A stretch of DNA of 6,189 nt, taken from contig NZ_DQDX01000073.1 of the NCBI RefSeq assembly GCF_003525665.1, positions 1 to 6,189 on the forward strand, given 5' to 3'. Of the stretch, positions 1-6,114 are shown in pieces. Source of the DNA: Flavobacterium sp. GTDB lineage: Bacteria; Bacteroidota; Bacteroidia; Flavobacteriales; Flavobacteriaceae. Position 1 is the first letter of the stretch, and each line of letters starts with the position of its first letter. The notes beneath the pieces were generated by a model. The model had not been told where the DNA came from. It saw only the letters and a program-made list of their open reading frames with translations, and ran no database searches. A program made the position numbers and the translations under genes.

Positions 1-708
1 GTGTCAGATTCTGTGAGGGTTGAACGTGTTACTGTTACTAATTTAACTCAAGGAACATTTTCTGTTTCTGATGATTTAGGACAATTTTCCATATTTGCAA
101 TTGAAGGTGATAATTTGGTTTTTTCAAGTGTAGTTTTCGAATCGGTTTCGGTGGTTTTAAAAGAGAGTGATTTTCAAAGATTACTTTTTAAGGTCGAATT
201 GGATGTCAATATCAATCAACTGGATGAAGTAAAAATTGGTGCGTTTAAGCTTTCTGGAGATTTAGCTTACGATGCAAAACGTATTAAAGTGAAACCAGTT
301 TATAAAATTGATTTGCCAAAAATCGATTTTTCACAGCTTGAAATTACTGGAGTAAAAGACCGAGTTTTGTCGCCCATTCAAGGATTTAATCAGCAACAGC
401 TTGGTGGTTTGAATTTTGTAAATATCACAAGAGCTATTTTTGGTTCAAGTTCCTCTAAAAAAGTGTCCTACACCAAGTACACGCAAGTCAACTCATCTGA
501 AGTATTTTTATCTACAATAAAAAAATCATTCAATGAAAGTTTTTTTACAAACACATTAAAAGTGAAAGAGGAAGAAGTGGGACGATTTTTAAATTTCTGT
601 TCAACCGATGAACGACAAGAAAAATGGTTGTTAAAACCAGAAAATCAGTTGGCGTTGGTAGATTATTTGACAAAAAAAGGAGAAGAATTTAATAAAATTA
701 ATGACTAA
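1..708 (+). CDS. Carboxypeptidase-regulatory-like domain protein, 5' end missing
   Basis: This is the 3' part of a gene that begins before the window. The frame is open from base 1, and the GTG there is probably an internal valine codon: no signal peptide follows it, and the domain starts without its first strand. Residues about 1-60 match the CarboxypepD_reg-like beta-sandwich of Bacteroidota proteins: a 'V.V.N...GT' strand (G18), then D24-D25-x-G27-x-F29, then G36-D37-x-L39-x-F41. The segment L74-D75-E76-V77 resembles the 'LDEVVV' linker that follows this domain in TonB-dependent receptors, but no plug or barrel follows. The remaining ~155 residues are polar and I recognise no domain or catalytic motif. 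The full protein is probably exported to the periplasm or cell surface, with a binding or structural role (inference). The stop is TAA at 706-708, and the next gene starts 20 bp later, which suggests co-transcription. The family call is fairly firm; the function is unknown. Confidence 0.8.
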   Translation: MSDSVRVERVTVTNLTQGTFSVSDDLGQFSIFAIEGDNLVFSSVVFESVSVVLKESDFQRLLFKVELDVNINQLDEVKIGAFKLSGDLAYDAKRIKVKPVYKIDLPKIDFSQLEITGVKDRVLSPIQGFNQQQLGGLNFVNITRAIFGSSSSKKVSYTKYTQVNSSEVFLSTIKKSFNESFFTNTLKVKEEEVGRFLNFCSTDERQEKWLLKPENQLALVDYLTKKGEEFNKIND

Positions 709-728
709 TAATTTAGTAGTTTTGAACC

Positions 729-1229
729 ATGAAAAATGTTTTTAGAAATAGTATTCTGCTTTTGCTTTTTGTGACGCTGTCGTCCATGACGGTTCACAAG
801 TTTTATGTTGCTATTTACAAAGTTGAATTCGCTCAACAGAAAAAAATGCTGCAAATTACAACCCGAATTTTTGTAGACGATTTAAACATTGCTTTAGAAA
901 AAAAATACAATAAAAAAACATTTCTTGGTGAAGACAAAGAATCTGAAAATGATGTTGTTCTATTGAAAAAATACCTTGCAGAGAAATTTGTTGTTAAGGT
1001 TAATGGAGAACAAAAAGCAATGAACTTTTTAAGCAAAGAACTTGAAAATAATGTGCTTATTTGTTATCTAAACAGTAAAGAAATTTCTAAAATTAAAACA
1101 TTAGAAATTCAGAATTCGGTGCTAACCGAAATTTATGACGAGCAACAAAATATCATTCAAGCAAATTTTAACGGAGAAAAACACAGTCTACTTTTAACTG
1201 CTGAAAAAACTAACGGAATGTTAAAATAA
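729..1229 (+). CDS. DUF6702-like small exported protein
   Basis: This encodes 166 residues of unknown function. A hydrophobic stretch at residues 8-20 after K2 and R6 reads as a signal peptide or N-terminal anchor. It is followed directly by H23-K24-F25-Y26, and then by T45-R46-I47-F48-V49-D50-D51-L52. This 'HKFY … TRIFVDDL' pattern is what I recall for the DUF6702 family, which is common in Flavobacteriia; the assignment is from memory. The rest alternates short hydrophobic strands with lysine- and glutamate-rich turns, consistent with a small, mostly beta periplasmic protein. No enzyme motif is visible. No Shine-Dalgarno sequence precedes the ATG. The gene follows the carboxypeptidase-regulatory-like gene by 20 bp and precedes the M1 peptidase by 62 bp, so it probably shares a transcript with its upstream neighbour. 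A role alongside the peptidase is only a guess from position. Confidence 0.8.
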   Translation: MKNVFRNSILLLLFVTLSSMTVHKFYVAIYKVEFAQQKKMLQITTRIFVDDLNIALEKKYNKKTFLGEDKESENDVVLLKKYLAEKFVVKVNGEQKAMNFLSKELENNVLICYLNSKEISKIKTLEIQNSVLTEIYDEQQNIIQANFNGEKHSLLLTAEKTNGMLK

Positions 1230-1239
1230 TTTCAAAAAG

Positions 1240-1269
1240 TTTGTTCTAAAGTAAAAAATAGTACATTTA
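1240..1269 (+). promoter_or_regulatory. Candidate Bacteroidota-type promoter for the M1 peptidase gene
   Basis: TTTG at 1240-1243 is followed, after 18 bp, by TACATTTA at 1262-1269. This fits the Bacteroidota consensus TTTG-N17-23-TAnnTTTG with one mismatch, in the last base of the -7 box. Transcription would begin a few bases after 1270, giving a leader of roughly 15-20 nt before the ATG at 1292. AT-rich DNA yields such matches by chance, so this is a candidate only. Confidence 0.4.
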
Positions 1270-1291
1270 TAGCTTCAAACAGTCAACTATT

Positions 1292-3529
1292 ATGAAGCAG
1301 TTTTTTAGTCTACTACTTGTTTTGCCATGTGTTCTTTTTGCTCAAGAAACACCAAAACCAAAAACTCAAAGCGAAAAAAATCCTGATAAATTTAAGCAAA
1401 TGTACGATTTGTTGGCAACACCAAATATGTACAGAACTGCATCTGGCGCACCTGGACCAGAATATTATCAGCAAAAAGCAGACTATAAAATCAATATTGA
1501 ACTTGACGATAAAAACACAAAACTTTACGGTGAAGAGACTGTGACTTATACCAATAACGCCAAAGAATCTTTAGATTACATGTGGATGCAATTGGACCAA
1601 AATCAGCAATCTAGAAAATCGCTTTCGCCACTAGTTGAAAGTAATGTAACCGATCCAGCTGCAAGTCCGAAAGGATTTTCAAGAAAATATCTTGAAGAAG
1701 ATTTTGACGGTGGTTTCAATATAGAATATGTAAAAGATGCTTCTGGGAAACCAATGAAATATACCATTAATCAAACGATGATGCGTATCGAATTGGACAA
1801 ACCCTTAAAATACAAGGAGAAAATTTCGTTCTCTATAAAATGGTGGTACAACATCAATAATTATCGTCTTGATGGCGGTCGTTCTGGATACGAACATTTT
1901 GATAAAGACGGAAACAATTTATACGTCATAGCTCAATTCTATCCAAGAATGGCGGTTTATAATGATGTTGAAGGTTGGCAGAATCAACAATTTTGGGGTT
2001 CAGGCGAATTTGCTTTACCATTTGGAGATTTCGAAGTTAACATTACCGTTCCAGCCGATCATATTCTTGAAGCAACAGGTGATTTATTAAATAGAAGTGA
2101 AGTATTTACTAAAGCACAACTAGAACGTTATCAATTAGCCGAAAAAACATTCGATAAACCAGTAGTTGTTGTTACTCAAGCCGAAGCCGAAGCTGCAGAA
2201 AAAGGATTTTCTGACAAGAAAAAAACATGGAAATTTAAAGCAACAAATGTTCGTGATTTCGGAATTTCAACATCAAGAAAATTCATGTATGATGCCATGG
2301 CTGTAAAGTTGGCAACAAGAAATACTATGGCAATTTCACTTTATCCAAAAGAAGGAAATCCGCTTTGGGGTGAATATTCTACTCGTGCCGTTGCACATAC
2401 TTTAAAAAGTTATTCGAGCCACACTTTTGATTATCCTTATCCAAAAGCAATTTCGATAAATGCCGAAGATCAAGGTATGGAATATCCAATGATTTGTTGG
2501 AATTTTGGTCGTCCTGGACCAGATGGAGTTACTCCAGAAAGAACTAGAACCGGAATGATTAGCGTTATTGTTCACGAAGTTGGACATAACTTTTTTCCAA
2601 TGATTGTAAATTCTGATGAGCGCCAATGGACTTGGATGGATGAAGGTTTAAACTCGTTCATGGAATATATGGCATTGATGGAATGGGATCCAAATTTCCC
2701 AGCAGATCGTGGTCCGGCAAAAAATATCGTTCCTTACATGAGCGGTGATCAAAAAGGTTTAGAACCAATTATGTCTAATTCAGAAAGTATTCGTCAGTTT
2801 GGAAATAACGCTTACGGTAAACCTGCTGCTGCTTTAAATATTCTTCGTGAAACTGTAATGGGAAGAGAATTATTCGATTACGCATTTAAAACTTATGCTA
2901 ATAGATGGAAATTTAAACATCCTACACCAGAAGATTTCTTTAGAACTATGGAAGATGCTTCGGCATTTGATTTAGACTGGTATTGGAGAGGTTGGTTTTA
3001 TACAACAGATACCAATGACATCGGAATTAAAGAAGTGAAAAAGTATTTTGTAAGCAACGAACCATCTAAAGAAACAGAAGAATTCTTAAAAACTAGAAGA
3101 AGAAGAAATAGAATCGAAGGTCCGATGGTGTTTATGATTGCCGATGGAAGTGAAAGTTACAAACCGTCACTTAACAAACCATTTGAAATTAAAGACAGCA
3201 AAGCATTAGACGAATATATTAATCAAACTTTTTCTAAAGAAGAGCAAGCCAAATTAAAATCGCCTAAATATTTCTACCAAGTAACTTTTGAAAAACCAGG
3301 TGAATTAGTAATGCCAATTTTGGTTGAACTTACATTTGAAGACGGAACTACAGAAAATCATCATTTCCCAGCACAAATTTGGAGAATGAACGACAAAACG
3401 GCCAACAGAACTTTTGCTACTAGCAAAGCCGTTACAAAAATTGTAGTTGACCCAAAACTTGAAACTGCAGACGTTGATGTTTCTAACAACACTTGGCCAA
3501 AACAAGAAGTAAAATCTAAATTTGATTAA
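1292..3529 (+). CDS. M1 family zinc metallopeptidase (aminopeptidase-like), secreted
   Basis: A 745-residue gluzincin peptidase likely to cleave amino acids from the N-termini of peptides outside the cytoplasm. Residues 1-17 form a signal peptide (hydrophobic core FFSLLLVLPCVLFA, probable cleavage near A17-Q18). A beta-rich N-terminal domain covers about 50-330 and contains a helical, lysine/glutamate-rich insertion near 270-310. The catalytic domain carries zinc ligands H428 and H432 with general base E429 in HEVGH, and the third ligand E451 in WMDEG, giving exactly HExxH-x18-E. The exopeptidase loop is G395-M396-E397-Y398-P399, where many M1 enzymes have GAMEN. Y508 in 'AYGKP' is in the right region for the transition-state tyrosine. 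The 'WYWRGWFYTTD' segment starting at W563 closes the catalytic part. The ~140-residue C-terminal part is not the ERAP/PepN type, and I see no type IX secretion sorting domain, so a periplasmic location is most likely. The active site looks complete; the exact substrate is unknown. Family assignment is secure. Confidence 0.95.
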   Translation: MKQFFSLLLVLPCVLFAQETPKPKTQSEKNPDKFKQMYDLLATPNMYRTASGAPGPEYYQQKADYKINIELDDKNTKLYGEETVTYTNNAKESLDYMWMQLDQNQQSRKSLSPLVESNVTDPAASPKGFSRKYLEEDFDGGFNIEYVKDASGKPMKYTINQTMMRIELDKPLKYKEKISFSIKWWYNINNYRLDGGRSGYEHFDKDGNNLYVIAQFYPRMAVYNDVEGWQNQQFWGSGEFALPFGDFEVNITVPADHILEATGDLLNRSEVFTKAQLERYQLAEKTFDKPVVVVTQAEAEAAEKGFSDKKKTWKFKATNVRDFGISTSRKFMYDAMAVKLATRNTMAISLYPKEGNPLWGEYSTRAVAHTLKSYSSHTFDYPYPKAISINAEDQGMEYPMICWNFGRPGPDGVTPERTRTGMISVIVHEVGHNFFPMIVNSDERQWTWMDEGLNSFMEYMALMEWDPNFPADRGPAKNIVPYMSGDQKGLEPIMSNSESIRQFGNNAYGKPAAALNILRETVMGRELFDYAFKTYANRWKFKHPTPEDFFRTMEDASAFDLDWYWRGWFYTTDTNDIGIKEVKKYFVSNEPSKETEEFLKTRRRRNRIEGPMVFMIADGSESYKPSLNKPFEIKDSKALDEYINQTFSKEEQAKLKSPKYFYQVTFEKPGELVMPILVELTFEDGTTENHHFPAQIWRMNDKTANRTFATSKAVTKIVVDPKLETADVDVSNNTWPKQEVKSKFD

Positions 3530-3544
3530 ATTAACGATTAATTT
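3528..3544. terminator. AT-only palindrome after the M1 peptidase gene; weak terminator candidate
   Basis: AAATTAA (3528-3534), loop CGA, and TTAATTT (3538-3544) form a perfect 7-bp inverted repeat that starts inside the TAA stop of the peptidase gene and is followed by a short T stretch. The stem contains no G-C pair, so a hairpin would be weak. It could equally be a binding site or chance in AT-rich DNA. It also overlaps the place where a -33 element for the next gene would sit. Confidence 0.25.
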
Positions 3545-3575
3545 TCATTTATACCTGCGGTAGTTTGTAACTTTG
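3543..3575 (+). promoter_or_regulatory. Probable Bacteroidota-type promoter for tatA and the genes after it
   Basis: TAACTTTG at 3568-3575 is a perfect match to the Bacteroidota -7 consensus TAnnTTTG. A weak -33 element, TTTC at 3543-3546, lies 21 bp upstream, within the usual 17-23 bp spacing. Transcription would start at about 3580-3583, leaving a leader of about 20 nt before the ATG at 3603. The position, just after the previous gene's stop and just before a new set of genes, supports the call. Confidence 0.5.
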
Positions 3576-3602
3576 CAGTCTTATAATTAATACAGTTAGA
3601 TT

Positions 3603-3938
3603 ATGTTTGGAATTGGTGGCGGCGAAATGATTTTTATAATTTTTATTGCCTTAATGCTTTTTGGTTCAGATAAAATTCCGGTTATAGCACGTAACTTGGG
3701 TAAAGGAATGGCGCAGTTAAAAAATGCTACTAACGAAATTAAAAGCGAAATCAATAAAAGTGCTCAAGCCAACGGATTGGATACTTCAATGAAAGATTTA
3801 ACTAATGTTTTCAACTCAGAAGTAGAAAGCGTGAAAGGAAGTCTAGATACTAATTTGACTAATCCATTAGATCAAATCAAACAAGACGTTACTTCTAGTA
3901 TTGACGATTTAACGGGTCCAATAAAACGCCAAATGTAA
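3603..3938 (+). CDS. tatA: Twin-arginine translocase TatA/TatE family subunit
   Basis: A 111-residue inner-membrane protein of the Tat system, which exports folded proteins; TatA-type subunits assemble into the passage recruited by TatBC. A short N-terminus leads into one transmembrane helix (about residues 8-20). The family hinge follows at F20-G21, then an amphipathic helix with P26 and 'ARNLGKGMAQLKNATNEIKSEI' features up to about residue 52, and a polar C-terminal tail to 111 that is probably helical and cytoplasmic. Residue 8 is glutamate, a position where E. coli TatB has Glu and TatA has Gln, so TatA versus TatB identity is not settled by sequence alone; the overall 'MLFGSDKIP.IAR.LGKGM' pattern is the one usually called TatA in flavobacteria. 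No tatC lies in the window. The gene follows a good -7 box and its TAA overlaps the next ATG by one base, implying coupled translation with the PAP2 gene. Confidence 0.92.
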   Translation: MFGIGGGEMIFIIFIALMLFGSDKIPVIARNLGKGMAQLKNATNEIKSEINKSAQANGLDTSMKDLTNVFNSEVESVKGSLDTNLTNPLDQIKQDVTSSIDDLTGPIKRQM

Positions 3939-4504
3939 TGCTCGAAAAAGTAATTGCACTCGATAAAGAGTTATTGGTTTTTTTGAATGGATTGGGTTCG
4001 GCAACTTACGACGGATTTTGGTTGATAATCACCAAGCAGTTGCATTGGCTGCCGCTTTTTTTATTGGTTTTTTATCTTTTGTATAAAAAATTAGATACTA
4101 AAAGTTTAGTGACAGCACTAGTTTTTATTGCTGTTTTGATAGTGGTTTGTGATCAAACGGCAAACCTTTTCAAGAATACATTTCAACGATTACGACCTTG
4201 TAATGATCCCGAAATTAAAGATATAATTAGAGTCGTAAAATCAAGTAGTTCCTTTAGTTATTTTTCGGGTCATGCCGTCAATTCTATGGCAACGGCAGTT
4301 TTCGTATATATGATTATGAAACGCTATTATAAATATGCTTTTTTAGTGTTTTCATTTCCTCTTATATTCGCTTACAGCAGAATTTACTTAGGCTTACACT
4401 TTCCGTTAGACATTCTAACTGGATATGTTTTCGGTAGTATTTTCGGATTTCTGTTCTACAAAGGATACAATTATTTTATAGTAAATAAGTTGCAGTTGAA
4501 GTAA
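3938..4504 (+). CDS. PAP2-family integral membrane phosphatase
   Basis: A 188-residue membrane phosphatase of the PAP2/acid phosphatase fold. Members remove phosphate from lipids such as undecaprenyl pyrophosphate, phosphatidylglycerol phosphate, phosphatidic acid or lipid A; which one applies here cannot be told. All three signature motifs are present: K79-x6-R86-P87; S110-G111-H112 (the usual preceding proline is F109); and S147-R148-x5-H154-x3-D158. H112 would be the general acid, H154 the nucleophile and D158 its partner. About five hydrophobic segments (near 37-50, 56-72, 112-127, 133-147, 159-175) place the motifs on one membrane face, normally periplasmic. The ATG overlaps the tatA stop (TAATG, sharing base 3938), so translation is probably coupled and no separate promoter is needed. 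The start is also supported by the family-like N-terminus 'LEKVIALDKELLVFLN'. The family is secure; the substrate is open. Confidence 0.93.
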   Translation: MLEKVIALDKELLVFLNGLGSATYDGFWLIITKQLHWLPLFLLVFYLLYKKLDTKSLVTALVFIAVLIVVCDQTANLFKNTFQRLRPCNDPEIKDIIRVVKSSSSFSYFSGHAVNSMATAVFVYMIMKRYYKYAFLVFSFPLIFAYSRIYLGLHFPLDILTGYVFGSIFGFLFYKGYNYFIVNKLQLK

Positions 4505-4560
4505 TTAAAATCTGAAGAAAAAAAATAAAAATTAATGTTCTTAATCAAAAAAAGTACTAA

Positions 4561-5466
4561 ATGAAGTCCAAATTTAAGAAGTTAATTTTAAGTGCTATTG
4601 TGTCTTTTTTATTTTTTCAAATTGGTTTCGCACAAAGTCAGCCTCAAGTAAATCAACGCCGTATTATTCGAAAGAGTTTCTCACAACAATGGGAATTAGA
4701 TAGTATTTTTAGAAAAGGAACTTTTAGATTGGTTTCCTACAAACCTATTTACATTACTGCTGGTCGTTGGACAAGTAAAACCAACAAATTTCCTATTAGT
4801 GAGAATCCAGATTATGCTTCAGAAGAACGTCAAGATTACAACAATTTTGAAGCCAAGTTTCAGCTGAGTTTTAAATCCAAAGTGATGCAATCTATTTTTT
4901 GGGGTTGTGGTGATTTATGGATTGCTTATACGCAAAAAGCACATTGGCAAGTGTACAATAAAAAATTGTCAAGATCATTTAGGGAACTTAATTACGAACC
5001 CGAAATAATTTTGAATTTCCCACTAAACAAACCACTTTTTGGAGGAAAATTGCGAACAACTAGTATCGCAATCAACCATCAATCGAATGGAAAAGATTTA
5101 CCGCTGTCAAGAAGTTGGAACCGAATTATCTTCAACGTTGGTTACGAAATTGGAAATTGGGACGTCATCTTTAAACCTTGGATACGACTAAGTGATGAAG
5201 AAGATGAAAATCCATTAATAACAAAATATATTGGTAACGGAGAACTCGACTTATCTTATACGTACTATAACCACGAATTTAATGCCATCATAACGCATCC
5301 ATTTAACTCGCTTAAATATGGCGGAATGCAATTAAATTATGTGTTTCCAATAGAAGGTCATCTTCGCGGTCACGTGCAAGCGTTTCATGGTTATGGTGAA
5401 ACTTTAGTCGATTACAATCACAGCCAAACTTCGCTCGGAATAGGAATTTCTTTTGCAAATTGGTAA
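4561..5466 (+). CDS. pldA: Outer-membrane phospholipase A (OMPLA/PldA family)
   Basis: A 301-residue beta-barrel lipase that hydrolyses phospholipid acyl esters at the outer membrane, in the known family as a calcium-dependent dimer that clears phospholipid from the outer leaflet. The signal peptide is residues 1-24 (K-rich start, core LILSAIVSFLFFQIGFA, cleavage near A24-Q25). Against E. coli PldA as I remember it, the catalytic triad H142-S144-N156 aligns with H173, S175 and N187 in 'NHQSNG … SRSWNR', with identical spacing. Calcium-site S106 and S152 align with S137 and S183; R147 is K178, where the main chain is used. Shared blocks include 'YTQKAHWQ', 'FRELNYEP', 'GNWDVIFKPW', 'NPLITKYIG' and 'GYGETLVDYNHSQT'. 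The C-terminal residue is W301, as expected for an aromatic barrel-insertion signal. The 56-bp gap after the PAP2 gene is A-rich with no clear promoter or Shine-Dalgarno sequence, so read-through from the tatA promoter is plausible. The active site looks intact. Confidence 0.94.
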   Translation: MKSKFKKLILSAIVSFLFFQIGFAQSQPQVNQRRIIRKSFSQQWELDSIFRKGTFRLVSYKPIYITAGRWTSKTNKFPISENPDYASEERQDYNNFEAKFQLSFKSKVMQSIFWGCGDLWIAYTQKAHWQVYNKKLSRSFRELNYEPEIILNFPLNKPLFGGKLRTTSIAINHQSNGKDLPLSRSWNRIIFNVGYEIGNWDVIFKPWIRLSDEEDENPLITKYIGNGELDLSYTYYNHEFNAIITHPFNSLKYGGMQLNYVFPIEGHLRGHVQAFHGYGETLVDYNHSQTSLGIGISFANW

Positions 5467-5476
5467 TAATTTACAA
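5453..5476. other. Imperfect inverted repeat across the convergent gene junction
   Basis: TTGCAAATT (5453-5461) and AATTTACAA (5468-5476) can pair with one C-A mismatch around the 6-nt loop GGTAAT. The repeat covers the stop codons of both converging genes. Because it is symmetric it could act on transcripts from either side, but neither strand has a T run after it and the stem is AT-rich, so it is not a classical terminator. No better termination signal is seen in the 4-bp gap. Confidence 0.25.
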
Positions 5477-6112
5477 CACACGACTTACAGTTAATCCGTC
5501 ACGAATAGGAAGCAAAACAGTTTCTACTCGTTTGTCTTCATTTACAAGTTTGTTGAATTCTAATAAAACTTTGGTCGAAATATCATTCGGATGAACTTCT
5601 TCCAGGACTTTTCCGCTCCAAAGAACATTGTCCGACAGGATAATTCCGCCTTTATTCATCATTGGAACTATTAGATTAAAATAGTTGATGTAATTTTCTT
5701 TATCAGCATCAATAAAAACCAAATCAAACTTCAAATCTATTGTTGGAATGATGTCAATCGCTTCGCCAAGATGTTGCACAATTTGGTTTCCCCATGGAGA
5801 TTTATCAAAATATTTTCGCTGAAAATCTACCAATTCTTCTTTAATATCAATGGTGTGAAGCAAACCGTTTTCTTGCATTCCTTCGCACAAACAAAGCGCA
5901 GAATATCCAGTATAAGTTCCAATTTCAAGAATATTTAATGGTCGAATTAATTTAGAAAGCATACTCAAAACTCTACCTTGAAAATGTCCGCTCAACATTC
6001 GCGGAAGCAATATTTTTTGGTACGTTTCTTTGTTTAATTGCGCTAATAATTCGGGTTCATTCTGTGAATGTTGCTCGATATAAAGTTCTAATTCTTCTGA
6101 TAGGAAATGCAT
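5471..6112 (-). CDS. Class I SAM-dependent O-methyltransferase (caffeoyl-CoA OMT-like)
   Basis: A 213-residue cytoplasmic methyltransferase of the Methyltransf_3 family, which transfers a methyl group from S-adenosylmethionine to a hydroxyl of a small, often catechol-like, acceptor in a metal-dependent way. The SAM-binding motif I is L62-E63-I64-G65-T66-Y67-T68-G69-Y70-S71; an acidic 'TIDI' at 87-90 ends the next strand. D135 in 'FIDADK', then D161 and N162 in 'SDNVLW', match the three metal ligands of plant caffeoyl-CoA methyltransferase, including the 26-residue D-to-D spacing. 'LPIRDGLTVSR' at 201-211 is the usual family ending. Length fits the bacterial family (about 210-220), and the start is supported by the family-like N-terminal helix. 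The ATG lies 2 bp after the stop of another - strand gene, so it is the downstream member of an operon whose promoter is outside the window. Its stop is 4 bp from the pldA stop. The real acceptor is unknown. Confidence 0.93.
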   Translation of the reverse strand: MHFLSEELELYIEQHSQNEPELLAQLNKETYQKILLPRMLSGHFQGRVLSMLSKLIRPLNILEIGTYTGYSALCLCEGMQENGLLHTIDIKEELVDFQRKYFDKSPWGNQIVQHLGEAIDIIPTIDLKFDLVFIDADKENYINYFNLIVPMMNKGGIILSDNVLWSGKVLEEVHPNDISTKVLLEFNKLVNEDKRVETVLLPIRDGLTVSRVL

Positions 6113-6114
6113 AA

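Noticed and set aside
1..3. GTG at base 1 as the start of the first protein
   Set aside because: It is simply the first codon of the window in an open frame. No signal peptide follows and the domain begins without its first strand, so the true start is probably upstream.
717..724. TAGTTTTG, a perfect TAnnTTTG box before the DUF6702-like gene
   Set aside because: It ends 4 bp before the ATG, which would make the transcript leaderless, and no TTTG lies at the right distance upstream. Probably chance in AT-rich DNA; operon read-through is simpler.
833..1036. 67-codon - strand open frame inside the DUF6702-like gene
   Set aside because: It lies wholly antisense to a well-supported gene and its translation is low-complexity (F/S-rich), with no recognisable domain.
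1317..1544. 75-codon + strand open frame in another frame of the M1 peptidase gene
   Set aside because: It overlaps the signal peptide and N-terminal domain of a secure gene, and its product is K/I/L-rich with no family resemblance.
2402..2626. 74-codon - strand open frame opposite the M1 active-site region
   Set aside because: It is the antisense shadow of the conserved GMEYP-to-HEVGH segment; no separate coding signal.
3095..3106. Four consecutive AGA codons (R602-R605) in the M1 peptidase
   Set aside because: Too short to be a meaningful repeat; it encodes a basic patch in a conserved part of the protein's C-terminal region.
3305..3505. 66-codon - strand open frame opposite the M1 C-terminus
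   Set aside because: Antisense shadow of a supported gene, no recognisable domain.
4531..4545. ATTAA-TGTTC-TTAAT inverted repeat before pldA
   Set aside because: A 5-bp AT-only stem in A-rich DNA with no T run after it; expected by chance.
4657..4662. Twin arginines (R33-R34) near the N-terminus of PldA, next to a Tat subunit gene
   Set aside because: They come after the hydrophobic signal core, not before it, and lack the S-R-R-x-F-L-K context. The signal peptide is Sec-type, as expected for an outer-membrane barrel.
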